A stretch of 64,000 nucleotides of DNA from Falsiroseomonas sp050563545 (GTDB lineage Bacteria > Pseudomonadota > Alphaproteobacteria > Acetobacterales > Acetobacteraceae), in contig NZ_JBNXUM010000009.1 in the NCBI RefSeq assembly GCF_050563545.1, forward strand, positions 1-64,000. Direction: 5' to 3'. Numbering within the stretch: the first letter of the stretch is position 1; every line of letters starts with the position of its first letter. This document shows, in pieces, positions 25,117 through 33,680 of this stretch. Made by a program: the position numbers and the translations under genes. Below the pieces are notes generated by a model. The model saw only the letters and a list, made by a program, of their open reading frames with translations, was not told the DNA's origin and searched no databases.

Positions 25117-26585
25117 GCTTCTTCCGGCGCATCGTGACGGCGATTCGGGGCTACGCCGCCGCGCAGGACGGGCGCGCCTCGGCCTGGGCACCCGTGGGCG
25201 GCAGCGCAACGGCCGAGGTGGGCATGGCCGCGGCGACGATCGCGCGCCGGGCCCGCGATGCGGTCAGGAACGACCCCTACGCCAGCCGCATCGTCGATCT
25301 CTGGACCGGCAATGCGGTCGGCGCCGGCATCACCACCCGCTGGCCCGACGCGCGCCACGCCGATGGCTGGCGACGCTGGGCTGAGAGCACGGCCTGCGAT
25401 GCGGAGGGACGGCTCGACCTGTACGGGCTGCAGGCCCTCGTCATGCGGGCGGTGGTGGAGAGCGGCGAGTGCTTCGTCCGCTTCTTGATGACTGAGCCGT
25501 CGCCGTCGAACCCGATCGGCTTGCGTCTGCAGGTGCTGGAGAGCGACCACCTCGACACGGCGCGCAACGGAATGGTGGAGGGCACGCCGACCATCCAGGG
25601 CATCGCGCTCGGCCATGCCGGGGAGCCGGTCGGCTACTGGCTGCATCGCGTGCACCCCGGCGCGGCCTGGATCCTGCCAGGCGCGACCTGGCAAAGCAGC
25701 CAGCGGATCCCTGCCAGCGACGTGCTGCACATCTACCGCAAGCGCCGGCCCGGGCAGCTGCGCGACGTCTCCTGGCTGGCGCCGGTGCTGCTGCGCCTAC
25801 GCGATCTTGGCGACTACGAGGCCGCGCTGCAGATGAAAGCCAAGATCGAGGCCTGCCTTGCCGCGGTGGTCACCGAGGAGGGCGACGAGGCGCTGACTGG
25901 CGCCGCGTCCGGCCTGCTCCGCGACGCCCAGGGACGCGCTGTCGAGAGCTTCGAGCCAGGCATGATCCTGTACCGGCGCGGGATGGGCAGCGTGGAAGTG
26001 GTGAACCCCTCCGGCGGCGGCAGTCACGCGTCTTTCGCGAAGCGCGCGCTCGAGGCCGCCGCCGTTGGCGCGGGCCTCACCTACGACCAAGTCTCGGGCG
26101 ACCTGACACAGGCGAACTACTCCTCGCTCCGCGCTGGCAAGATCGAGTTCCGCCGGCTCTGCGACCAGGTGCAGTACGGCATGCTGATCCCGATGCTGGT
26201 CCGCCCCGTCGCGGACCGCTTCCACGCACAGGGCGCGCTGCTCGGCCTGTGGAGTGCTGAGATGCCGGACGGCATGTCGCACGTGCCCCCAGCCCACGAG
26301 ATGATCGACCCACTGAAGGACACGACCGCGCTGATCGCCCAGGTGCGCGCCGGCTTCGTCCCGCAGCCCGAGGCCGCGGGCGCCTTCGGCTACGACTTCC
26401 GTGCCGCGGTAGAGATGATCCGCGGGGCCAATGCGCTGCTCGACGAGGCCGGCATCTCGCTCGACACCGATCCGCGCCGCGTCGCGAAGTCCGGCGCCGC
26501 CCAGGACGCCGCGCAGATGGCCGCGGTTGAGATCGCCGCCACAGGCGCTGCAGCGCCTTCGCGCTCAGCACCGCAGCAGCAATAG
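25113..26585 (+). CDS. Portal protein, lambda type
   Basis: A 490-residue lambda-family portal. The start is a GTG overlapping the gpW-like stop. Recognisable blocks are ATIARRARDAVRNDPYASRI, the GNAVGAGITTRW patch, SGECFVRFLM, LQVLESDHLDTARNG, VLHIYRKRRPGQLRDVSWLA and YSSLRAGKIEFRRLCDQVQY. The dodecameric portal forms the DNA entry channel at the capsid vertex. The C-terminal tail is Ala/Gln-rich. This is one of the best-conserved genes of the prophage, which helps confirm phage identity. Confidence 0.93.
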   Translation: MSFFRRIVTAIRGYAAAQDGRASAWAPVGGSATAEVGMAAATIARRARDAVRNDPYASRIVDLWTGNAVGAGITTRWPDARHADGWRRWAESTACDAEGRLDLYGLQALVMRAVVESGECFVRFLMTEPSPSNPIGLRLQVLESDHLDTARNGMVEGTPTIQGIALGHAGEPVGYWLHRVHPGAAWILPGATWQSSQRIPASDVLHIYRKRRPGQLRDVSWLAPVLLRLRDLGDYEAALQMKAKIEACLAAVVTEEGDEALTGAASGLLRDAQGRAVESFEPGMILYRRGMGSVEVVNPSGGGSHASFAKRALEAAAVGAGLTYDQVSGDLTQANYSSLRAGKIEFRRLCDQVQYGMLIPMLVRPVADRFHAQGALLGLWSAEMPDGMSHVPPAHEMIDPLKDTTALIAQVRAGFVPQPEAAGAFGYDFRAAVEMIRGANALLDEAGISLDTDPRRVAKSGAAQDAAQMAAVEIAATGAAAPSRSAPQQQ

Positions 26586-27046
26586 CCAGATTCGCGCCGG
26601 GACGGACGCCCTGCCCCGTCAACGCTTCCCTTCCGTGCAGTGTTGCCGATATCGAAAAGCTATTGAAGTACGCGAGCGATTTCGACTGCCCAGAACAGCT
26701 CCGGCAAGTAGCGGGAACGGCCTTCGAACGCGGCGTTAAACTGCGTGAAAAATGCGTCGGACGTCAGCAGAACTTCGCCCGCTCGCGCATCCCCCGCCAC
26801 ATCGCCGAAGCGCGCTGGTTGTTGCAAGGCACGGCAACGCGGACCGGGTCGGAAGCGTGCTGGAGAGAGCGCGATGGCTCCGGCGATCCGCCGCAGTGAC
26901 AGCTCTCGTCTTGCAGCTCCCGCCACTTAGGTCAGCCCGTCTGCGGCTCTCGACTGCGGCCGCCTTTCTAACCTCAGACTGGAGCCGCCTGCAGTTCTCG
27001 GATGCATGGCATGTCTACGACACGAGCCAGGAGCGCAAAGCCGATT
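26586..27046. other. Non-phage stretch between portal and protease-capsid gene
   Basis: This 461-base interval is less GC-rich than its neighbours and holds no recognised gene. Both strands have short open frames: the plus strand has one reading KLLKYASDFDCPEQLRQVAG, and the minus strand (26660-26926) one ending SRYLPELFWAVEIARVLQ. Neither resembles a phage family I know. In related phages a protease gene normally follows the portal directly, so this may be a remnant of an insertion. Confidence 0.4.
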
Positions 27047-29172
27047 ATGGCCGAGATCACCGAACTGGACGGCAGTGATGCCGCGCCGGCGCCCGACGCT
27101 GCGCCCGATAGAGTGCCCGATTGTGAGCAAGTGATCGTCGCGCAGCGCGCACTCACCGCGCCCGCCACCGTCGATCGCGGCGCCCGCACCGTCGAGGTGG
27201 TGTGGTCCACCGGCGCCCGCGCCCGTAACTTCGTCCCCAGCCTCGGCCTGATCACCGAGGAACTGGAGATGTCGCCAAACGCGGTGCGCATGGACGCGCT
27301 GCGCTCGGGCCAGGCCCCGGTGCTGAACACGCACCGGCGCGGCGATGCGCGCGACGTGCTCGGCCGCGTTACCGCCGCCCGCCTCGAGCGCGGCCGCGGC
27401 TATGCCACGCTGCAGTTCAGCGCCGCCGCCGACATCGAGCCGGTCTGGCAGCGCATCGCCGACGGCACGCTGCGCGCGGTGAGCGTCGGCTATCGCGTGC
27501 ACCGCTACGACCCGCGACCCGACGCCGCCACCGGCGAGACCGTCCATCGCGCGGTGGATTGGGAGCCTTTCGAGATCTCCGTCGTGCCGATCCCGGTGGA
27601 TCGCGACGCGGCTGTGCGTGGCAAGGCGCCGCAGGGCGCGCCTGCCATCGCCATCGAACCTGCCCTGCCTCACGAGGATCCCACCATGCCCGAGACGACG
27701 CCGGCCGAGCCGGCTGCTGCCCCGCCGGCCCCGCCTGCCGCGTCGCCGCCCATCCCGCCCCAGGAGACCACCGTGACCACCACGCCCAGCCCCGCGCCCA
27801 TCGCGCCGCCTGAGCCCACCCGGGCTGCGCCCGCACCGTCTGTGCCGGCGCCCGATCTCGACGCCGTCCGCGCCGAAGCGCAGCGCGCCGAGCGCGAGCG
27901 CATTGCCGGTATCGACACAGCCGTCGAGGCCGCCCGCGCCCTGCTGCCGGCCGATCGCATCACCCCGATCCGCACCGAGGCGGTGGAGCGCGGCTGGAGT
28001 GCCGACCAGGTTCGGCGTGCCCTGTTCGACGCGCTGGTCGCCGGCAGCCCGCGCCCGTCCGTGCCGGCCCGACCGGAGACCGGTCCGGGCCACGACGACC
28101 CCGCAGCGCTGATCGATGCCATGGCCGAGTCGCTCGCCGCCCGTTCCATGCCGGGCTACCAGCCCAAGGGCTCGGGCCGCCACGCCGAGTTCCTGGGCTG
28201 GCGGCCCTCCGACATGGTCGGCGAGCTGCTGCGTGCGCGCGGCGAGCGCAACGTGCCGCGCAATCCGACGCTGCTCGCCGAACGCGCCTTCCACACCACC
28301 TCCGACTTCCCGCTGCTGCTCTCGGCCGCGGCCAACAAGATGCTGCTCGCGGCCTACCAGCCGGCCCAGCCCACCTACCGACAGATCTTCCTCCGGCGCG
28401 ATTTTCGCGATTTCAAGCCGCACCGGCATCTCCGCGTCGGCGACTTCCCGACGCTGATGCCGCTGCTGGAGAACGGCGAGATCCAGGCCGGGACGATGTC
28501 CGAGAGCCAGGAGATCGTCCTGCTGCAGACCTTCGCCCGGCGCATCCGGGTCACCCGACCGATGCTAGTGAACGACGACCTCGGCGCCTTCACCGACTTC
28601 GCCGCCATGATCGGCCGCCGCGTCGCCGACTTCGAGAACGCGACGGCCTACGGCCTGCTGAACGGCGCCAGCGGCGACGGCCCGACGCTCACCACCGGCA
28701 ATGCGCGGTGTTCGGCACCGCGGCGGCGCGCGCCAACAAGGCCTCGGCCGGCACCGCGCTCGACCTCACGAACCTTGCCGTCGGCCGGGCGGCGGTCATG
28801 AAGCAGAAGACCCTCGACGGCCTGCCGATCGCGCTCGGCAGCTCGATGCGCCTGCTGGTCGGGCCGAGCCAGGAGCTCGCGGCGAGGCAGCTGACGGTGA
28901 ACATCGGCGCGACCCAGACGAGCAACGCCAATGTCTACGCCGGCTTCGTGCAGCCCCTGGTCGAACCGCTGATCCCGACCAACCGCTGGTACCTCTTCGC
29001 GGAGCCGACGGCGGCGCCGGTCTACGTCTACGGCTACCTCAACGGCGCCGAGGGCCCGCAGGTCACGACCGGGCCGGTCTCGGGCGTCGATGGCGTCGAG
29101 GTCAGCGTGATCTTCGACTTCGGCGTCGGCGCCATCGACTGGCGTGGCGCCTGGTTCAACCCCGGCACCTGA
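27047..29172 (+). pseudogene. Prohead protease-major capsid fusion with frameshift near 28706
   Basis: The protein has an N-terminal prohead-protease domain (residues 40-200; LQFSAAADIEPVWQRIADG, VDWEPFEISVVPIPVD), a Pro/Ala-rich linker, a helical scaffold-like segment, and a C-terminal Mu-like capsid domain (EFLGWRPSDMVGELLRARGE, SDFPLLLSAAANKMLLAAY, RRIRVTRPMLVNDDLGAFTD). After TLTTGNA at 28705 the frame breaks. The -1 frame continues as VFGTAAARANKASAGTALDL to WRGAWFNPGT at 29172. Net change is one missing base. Without correction the capsid domain loses its last 150 residues. The start is taken at MAEITEL (AGGAG 13 bases upstream); earlier ATGs at 27002 and 27011 are possible. Confidence 0.85.
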
Positions 29173-29196
29173 TCCCCTTCCACCACCAGCAGGACG

Positions 29197-29230
29197 ACAC
29201 GCGGGGCGCCCCAGGGGGCGCCCTTCGTGT
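29197..29230 (+). terminator. Hairpin after capsid gene
   Basis: ACACG-CG-GGGCGCC, a short loop, and GGCGCCC-TT-CGTGT form a long interrupted stem 25 bases after the capsid stop and 18 bases before the DUF2190 start, followed by TTCTGG. Hairpins at this spot commonly reduce readthrough from highly expressed capsid genes or stabilise the capsid mRNA. Confidence 0.5.
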
Positions 29231-29248
29231 TTCTGGAGACCCACATCC

Positions 29249-29596
29249 ATGCGCAACTTCATCCAGCCCGGCGACAGCCTGGCGGTTGCCGTCCCGTATG
29301 CCGGCGGCGTCACGGCCGGCCAGGGCGTGCTCGTCGGCGCGATCTTTGGTGTCGCCGCGACCGATGGCGCCCAGAACGCGACCATCGAGTGCCAGACCAA
29401 GGGCGTCTTCGACATCACCAAGGAACCCGCACTCGCCATCACCGCCGGCGCGCGCGTCTTCTGGGACAACACCAACCGCCGCCTCACCACGACGGCCACC
29501 AGCAACTACCAAGTCGGCATTGCCACGGCCACGGCGCTGGCCGCTGACACGACCGTGCGGGCGTGGCTGAACCGCGTCCCGCCCTCGGGCTCCTGA
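29249..29596 (+). CDS. DUF2190-family capsid-associated protein
   Basis: A 115-residue protein beginning MRNFIQPGDSLAVAVPYAGG. The repeated beta pattern (VTAGQGVLVGAIFGVAATD, VFDITKEPALAITAGARVFW, NTNRRLTTTATSNYQVGIAT) is characteristic of DUF2190, small capsid decoration or stabilising proteins encoded next to major capsid genes. It follows the capsid gene after a hairpin, as expected. It would coat or cement the head. Confidence 0.85.
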   Translation: MRNFIQPGDSLAVAVPYAGGVTAGQGVLVGAIFGVAATDGAQNATIECQTKGVFDITKEPALAITAGARVFWDNTNRRLTTTATSNYQVGIATATALAADTTVRAWLNRVPPSGS

Positions 29597-29608
29597 GCGG
29601 AGGACGTC

Positions 29609-29815
29609 GTGACCTACCTCCTCGCGCGGCTGCGCGAGCAGGGCACGCACAGCGGCGTCGCCCTGCTCGCAGCCATCATCCTGCTGGCGCACATCGCCGG
29701 CGTCGACCTGCAGAACCTGGCCGACAGCGTGGTGGGCGTCGCCACGGCGCTTGGCGCGTTGGCCGCAGCGGCCAAGGCCGTTCTGCCCGACGGGCCAAAG
29801 GAGCCGCCGCGGTGA
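29609..29815 (+). CDS. Small membrane protein, holin-like
   Basis: A 68-residue protein with a GTG start preceded by GGAGGA. One clear hydrophobic helix (VALLAAIILLAHIAGV) and a second weaker one (VVGVATALGALAAAAKAVL) are followed by a charged Pro-rich end. Two short helices in a small phage protein suggest a holin, but its place among head-tail joining genes is unusual for lysis, so this is tentative. Its stop overlaps the next gene's GTG. Confidence 0.5.
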   Translation: MTYLLARLREQGTHSGVALLAAIILLAHIAGVDLQNLADSVVGVATALGALAAAAKAVLPDGPKEPPR

Positions 29816-30144
29816 GCACCGCCTTTGACGCCGCGCTGGCCAGCCTTCACGCCGACCCGAACATGGGGACGGATGCCGAGTGGCGGGCCGCGGCTGGTGG
29901 TGCCTGGCGCCCGCTTCGCGTCCTGCTCTCCGCCCCGGCCGACGCCGTCGCCGGGCTCGGCGGTCCGGGCGGCCGCGCCGTCGCGCTTGAGGCCACGCTG
30001 CGCGTCGCGGATCTCGTACCCGACGCCCCGCGCCGCGGCGACCTGCTGCGCCGGCTCTCGCCGCCTGAGACCTGGAAGATCGAGGACGTCGAGCCGGATC
30101 CGCTCGGCCTGTCCTGGCGCGTGTCGCTGGCGCGGTCGGCGTGA
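29812..30144 (+). CDS. Head completion/head-tail joining protein (gpFII-like)
   Basis: A 110-residue protein with a GTG start overlapping the upstream stop. AGGAWRPLRVLLSAPADAVA, GRAVALEATLRVADL and the closing WRVSLARSA resemble phage lambda FII-like head-tail joining proteins: a small beta-barrel with a short helix. Position after the DUF2190 gene and before the tail terminator supports the role. It would seal the portal and dock the tail. Confidence 0.65.
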   Translation: MSTAFDAALASLHADPNMGTDAEWRAAAGGAWRPLRVLLSAPADAVAGLGGPGGRAVALEATLRVADLVPDAPRRGDLLRRLSPPETWKIEDVEPDPLGLSWRVSLARSA

Positions 30145-30599
30145 GCGGCTCCGTGCCGCTGCGTGAGGCCGCGCTCGCCGCGGTCGCGGACCGGCTCGCC
30201 GCGGAGCTGTCCGACGCGGTGGTAGAGCGAGCCCGGCGCGCGCCCGTCGACACCGACGCCGAAGCCCTGCCTCACCTAGTCGTCCGCGGCGATGACCTCG
30301 AGGCGGACGAGACCGCGGAGCCAGGCCGCACCCACTACCGCATCGGCTTTGGGGTCTCGGGCTTCGCCGCCGGCACGACCGACCTCGCCGCCGAGCAGGC
30401 TCTCTCCCTGCTGCACGCCCGCACCGTGGCGGCGTTGGCAGGCTGGACGCCGGCCGCTCCGGGCCTGGGCGACGTCGCAGAGGCTGGCGCCGAGTTCCGG
30501 CTCTACGACGCGGACGAGTCCGCCCAGCCCGCCGGCGAGTTCCTCGCCCGCTTCACCATCCTCGCCATCGGCCAGCCCAGCGGCCCCTGGTCGTCCTGA
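30141..30599 (+). CDS. Tail terminator/minor tail protein (gpU-like)
   Basis: A 152-residue protein with a GTG start overlapping the upstream gene by four bases. The N-terminal helix (LREAALAAVADRLAAELSDA), a central beta region (YRIGFGVSGFAAGTTDLAAE) and the end AGEFLARFTILAIGQPS have the alpha/beta layout of tail terminator proteins that cap the tail tube. The assignment rests on fold pattern and gene order, immediately before the tail tube gene. Confidence 0.65.
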   Translation: MSGSVPLREAALAAVADRLAAELSDAVVERARRAPVDTDAEALPHLVVRGDDLEADETAEPGRTHYRIGFGVSGFAAGTTDLAAEQALSLLHARTVAALAGWTPAAPGLGDVAEAGAEFRLYDADESAQPAGEFLARFTILAIGQPSGPWSS

Positions 30600-30636
30600 C
30601 CACCACGCACCAGCAAAAGCCTGAAGGAGCCGCGAC

Positions 30637-31803
30637 ATGAGCATCGACCTCGTGCGCATGCGCTTTGCCGCGGTCGCGGCCAAGATCGAGACCACCCCCG
30701 GCACCGACGCCATCGCCGGCACGCCGGCGAATGCCGACTGGCTCGCTGCCGATTGCGACATCGACTTCGATCCCGTCGTGGTCGAGAACACCGAGCTCAC
30801 CGGCTCCCTCGACCGCTCGCCCGCCATCGTCGGCGGCCTCAAGCCGCGCATCCGCCTGCGCATCCCGCTCCGCGGCTCCGGCACCGCCGCGACCGCCCCG
30901 GATTGGGGAAGGCTGCTGCGCTGCTGCACCATGGCCGAGACGATCACCGCGGCGGTCATCGGCGCGCCCACCGCGGCCGCGGCTGGCAGCACAACCACGC
31001 TCACCCTGGCCACGCCCTTCGCGGCGACGGCCCAGCTCTACCGCGGCATGCCGCTGCTGCTCTCGGGCGACCGGACGCTGACCACCGGCATTACCGACTA
31101 CACGGCGGGCCGCGTCGCCACCCTCGGCGAGACGATGGGGACCGCGGGCACCGTGACCACGCTCGCGCAGATCCCGCCGCACGTCCTCTACAGCCCGACC
31201 TCAGACGAGGCGGTCTACAAGACGGCCACCCTCTACTTCTACGCCGACGGGCTGCGCTGGCGCTTCACCGGCGCAGTCGGCACCTGGTCCCTCGAGCTCT
31301 CCACCGGCGGCATCGGCTTCCTCGTCTTCGAGCTGCGCGCCCAGATGCTGGACAAGGCAGCCGTCGCATTGCCGACCGGCTGGAACACCGCGATCCGCCC
31401 GACGCCGCCGCGCTTTGTCGGCGGACGCTGCCAGGTGAACCAGCAGGTCGCCCGCGCGCGGCGCCTGGTGCTCGAGGCGGGCGTTGGCGTGACCCTGCCG
31501 GACAACCCCGAAGCCGCCGAGGGCTACGACCCCGCCGTTCCCGTGGAGCGCGACGCGCGCGGCTCCATCGACCCACTGATGAACACCACGACCGCGGTCG
31601 TGGTGTTCAACGCCTTCCGGCAGGGCACGGCGATGTCGCTGATGGCGATCCTCGGCGCGACGGTGGGCAACCGTTTCTGCGTGATCGCACCCGCGGCCAA
31701 GGCCACCGGAATGCGGCCCGGCGAGCGCGACGGCCTCGGTCAGCTCGACATCGCCTTCCAGCTTGATGGCGCCGATAGTCCGCTCTTCCTGGCGCAGTTC
31801 TGA
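30637..31803 (+). CDS. Tail tube (major tail) protein
   Basis: A 388-residue protein with AGGAG before the ATG. The N-terminus FAAVAAKIETTPGTDAIAGT, the repeated beta strands, and the conserved-looking blocks TATLYFYADGLRWRFTGAVG and TWSLELSTGGIGFLVFELRA fit long tail tube proteins of non-contractile phages. It includes a segment (APTAAAAGSTTTLTLATPF) that is likely an inserted surface domain. Placement between tail terminator and tail chaperone genes is canonical. Confidence 0.8.
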   Translation: MSIDLVRMRFAAVAAKIETTPGTDAIAGTPANADWLAADCDIDFDPVVVENTELTGSLDRSPAIVGGLKPRIRLRIPLRGSGTAATAPDWGRLLRCCTMAETITAAVIGAPTAAAAGSTTTLTLATPFAATAQLYRGMPLLLSGDRTLTTGITDYTAGRVATLGETMGTAGTVTTLAQIPPHVLYSPTSDEAVYKTATLYFYADGLRWRFTGAVGTWSLELSTGGIGFLVFELRAQMLDKAAVALPTGWNTAIRPTPPRFVGGRCQVNQQVARARRLVLEAGVGVTLPDNPEAAEGYDPAVPVERDARGSIDPLMNTTTAVVVFNAFRQGTAMSLMAILGATVGNRFCVIAPAAKATGMRPGERDGLGQLDIAFQLDGADSPLFLAQF

Positions 31804-31814
31804 AGGAGAAGCCC

Positions 31815-32402
31815 ATGACCGTCGTCTTCTCGCGGCGCGACGCCGAGTGGTTCACGCCACCCGGAACCGGCCGCCGCTATCTCGTGGCGCCGCTCACCTA
31901 CCGCGAGCGGCAGGCCTTTCGCGCGGACCTCGCGCGCGAGGGCGGGATCTACCCGTCGCACGAGCAGATGCTGGACGCGCTGCGCGCCGCCGTGCGCGAA
32001 GCTTCGCCGGGCAATGCGGACGAGTTGCTCGCCGTCATCGACGCATCGGAGGCCACGCCGGACGACGCGGATGTCCAGGTGCAGCTGGGCACCGTCGAGG
32101 CGGCCTGTGCCACGGTGCCGGTCTACGCCGGCCTGCTGGCAGCGCGGCAGCGGTACCTCGGCACGCTGCCCTGGGTCGCGGCGCGCCATGCGCTGCGTGG
32201 CTGGGAGGGCGACGGTCTGCCTCCGTTCCGTCGCGCGCGCGGCCTGGTGCCGGACGACCTGCTGGATGCGCTGCCGCAGGAGGACGTCGAAGCGGTCGGC
32301 TGGCGGGCCAGTACCCTCATGCAGCCCGGGCGGGATGCGGAGGGAAACTCCGGGGCGCCCTCGCCGTCGCCCGAGACCCCGGCGCCTACGAAGGCGGCCT
32401 GA
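31815..32402 (+). CDS. Tail assembly chaperone, zero-frame product (gpG-like)
   Basis: A 195-residue protein starting 11 bases after the tube gene, with GAAGGAG upstream. YLVAPLTYRERQAFRADLAR at the N-terminus and a helical middle (ATVPVYAGLLAARQRYLGTL) are typical of gpG-like tail chaperones, which coat the tape measure during tail assembly. The last 17 codons after the slippery site read SGAPSPSPETPAPTKAA, a disordered tail, as in lambda gpG before its stop. A minor -1 product extends it to 32656. Confidence 0.75.
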   Translation: MTVVFSRRDAEWFTPPGTGRRYLVAPLTYRERQAFRADLAREGGIYPSHEQMLDALRAAVREASPGNADELLAVIDASEATPDDADVQVQLGTVEAACATVPVYAGLLAARQRYLGTLPWVAARHALRGWEGDGLPPFRRARGLVPDDLLDALPQEDVEAVGWRASTLMQPGRDAEGNSGAPSPSPETPAPTKAA

Positions 32403-32656
32403 GGCCCGAGGGCGGAGGCGACTGGCTCGTCGGGGGAGAGCCCTGGGCGGAGAACCCCCGGCTCGTCATTACCGAGCCCTGGCATGCCTTCGTCCGCCTG
32501 TGGGCGGCGTGTCGCGGTGGCATGGGAGGCATCGCCCACTGGCCCGATCCCGGTGGCGTCGGCGATCAGGCCGCGTGGGTGGTGGACGCCTTCCCCGCGC
32601 TTGGCGGCATCGACGCAACCCTCGATGCGGAGCAGCGACGCCTTGCCGAAAGGTGA
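31815..32656 (+). CDS. Tail assembly chaperone, -1 frameshift fusion (gpGT-like)
   Basis: At G-GGA-AAC (32342-32348), in exactly the zero-frame register required for slippage, ribosomes can move back one base. Decoding then continues as LRGALAVARDPGAYEGGLRP and reaches WLVGGEPWAENPRLVITEPW, HAFVRLWAACRGGMGGIAHW and EQRRLAER before stopping at 32656. This gives a fusion of about 280 residues. Lambda and many siphoviruses make gpGT this way at GGGAAAG, with the T domain recruiting tail tube subunits. The T frame has no good start of its own, which supports the frameshift. Confidence 0.72.
32342..32348 (+). promoter_or_regulatory. Programmed -1 frameshift slippery site GGGAAAC
   Basis: GGGAAAC fits X-XXY-YYZ with codons GGA and AAC in the zero frame of the tail chaperone. 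It precedes the zero-frame stop by 52 bases, and the -1 frame stays open for 102 codons. A GC-rich downstream stretch could form a stimulatory structure. Confidence 0.72.
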
Positions 32657-32885
32657 GGCGGGTGCGAGGCCGGCGACTGTTTGCAAATGGTGACAGCTCA
32701 CTATCCGCTGGGATTTCCCCACCCGTAAAGATCTTCAGCCTTCGGTATTCCTACTCTTCCCGCGACGGTCATCGCCCATCACTGTGATTTCGGAAGGCGA
32801 AATAAAGGCGGTTTTTTGCTACCTTCATCGCTCAGCCCAGACATAGCGTGATTGCTGCAGCGGTCGTGCTTTGGAGGAAAGGGCC
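32657..32885. other. AT-richer junction at start of cargo block
   Basis: No gene is seen in these 229 bases. Base composition drops relative to the tail genes (GGCGAAATAAAGGCGGTTTTTT at 32800-32818 is typical), and the stretch holds a possible promoter or terminator for the cargo that follows. It marks the left edge of an insertion between the tail chaperone and the DUF6441 tail gene. Confidence 0.45.
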
Positions 32886-33329
32886 ATGAAAGCGTTAACG
32901 ATACGCCGCTCGGTGCTGATGGCGTTGTGCACGGGATCAGCGTGGTCGCTCGGATCCAGTCCAGTGCAAGCATGGCACGGCACCAACGACATCAACCAGA
33001 TTGTAGCCGCCTGCAATGCGGGCGACAGAGAGGCGTGCGGTGTTGTCCTCGACACCGCGCGCCGGAACTGTCTGAATGGCAACCAATTCGCATGCCAGGT
33101 TGCTTCTCAATTAGCTGGTCAGGGTGGCAACGCGAACCGCGGCTATCCCTCTCCAGCACAACGCAACCCGGACCTTCAGCCGTACAACACTAACCCGAGC
33201 CCATATGCGCAGAACCCGTTGGCGCCGCACCGCGACATGCTGGGAGACACACGCGATTACATCCGGAGCCACTGCGCCGACCCAAACCTCCGATTGCAGC
33301 TGCAGGCCTACGGCTACTGCCGGAACTGA
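32886..33329 (+). CDS. Secreted Cys-containing protein (cargo)
   Basis: A 147-residue protein, started at the ATG of MKALTIRR, with GGAGGAAAGG just upstream. Residues 1-30 are a signal peptide (MALCTGSAWSLGSSPVQA, then WHGT), likely cleaved after VQA. The mature part has cysteines in pairs (AACNAGDREACGVVLDTARR, NCLNGNQFACQVASQLAGQG) and ends IRSHCADPNLRLQL, AYGYC. A Pro/Asn-rich middle (PSPAQRNPDLQPYNTNPSP) is disordered. I do not know the family. It is not a phage structural gene and sits in a cargo block inside the tail operon. Confidence 0.6.
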   Translation: MKALTIRRSVLMALCTGSAWSLGSSPVQAWHGTNDINQIVAACNAGDREACGVVLDTARRNCLNGNQFACQVASQLAGQGGNANRGYPSPAQRNPDLQPYNTNPSPYAQNPLAPHRDMLGDTRDYIRSHCADPNLRLQLQAYGYCRN

Positions 33330-33350
33330 GTACGCCAATGGAGTAGGGAG

Positions 33351-33533
33351 ATGCCGACGCAGATACCGCGGCGAACCCTCGCCTGTGCAGTCGTCTCTGC
33401 GGTGGTGTTGAGCGGCAAGGAGGAGCCCGAAAAGTACGGTAGATGCTCAAAGTGCAGCTGCCCAGGATTCGTTGGCTCCTCGTACACCTGTAGCCGCAGC
33501 GGCTGCCGCCACCACTATGACGATCACTGGTGA
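33351..33533 (+). CDS. Small Cys/His-rich protein (cargo)
   Basis: A 60-residue protein whose last 35 residues carry a metal-site pattern: YGRCSKCSCPGFVGSSYTCS, then RSGCRHHYDDHW. Four or five cysteines and a HHxxDH end suggest a zinc-binding knuckle. The first 20 residues (LACAVVSAVVLSG) are hydrophobic. It follows the secreted protein by 21 bases on the same strand, so the two may be co-expressed. I recall similar C-terminal CSCxGF..GCxHHYxDHW segments in small bacterial proteins of unknown role. Confidence 0.55.
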   Translation: MPTQIPRRTLACAVVSAVVLSGKEEPEKYGRCSKCSCPGFVGSSYTCSRSGCRHHYDDHW

Positions 33534-33680
33534 GGCGATTTCACCTTCTTACGTCGGCTCCAAGCCGAGCGGAGCTGGCGCGTCGAACTGCCGACGCACT
33601 GCAAAGCTATAGGCAGCTTGAACGCGTCGGCGCTGATCACCTGTCGGCGTACCCAGCACCCGGTCGTGGTGCGACAGCGG

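Noticed and set aside
26660..26926. Minus-strand frame ending SRYLPELFWAVEIARVLQ as a gene
   Set aside because: It looked protein-like, but I cannot tie it to any family, and a plus-strand frame across the same bases is equally plausible. It is reported as an unassigned interval.
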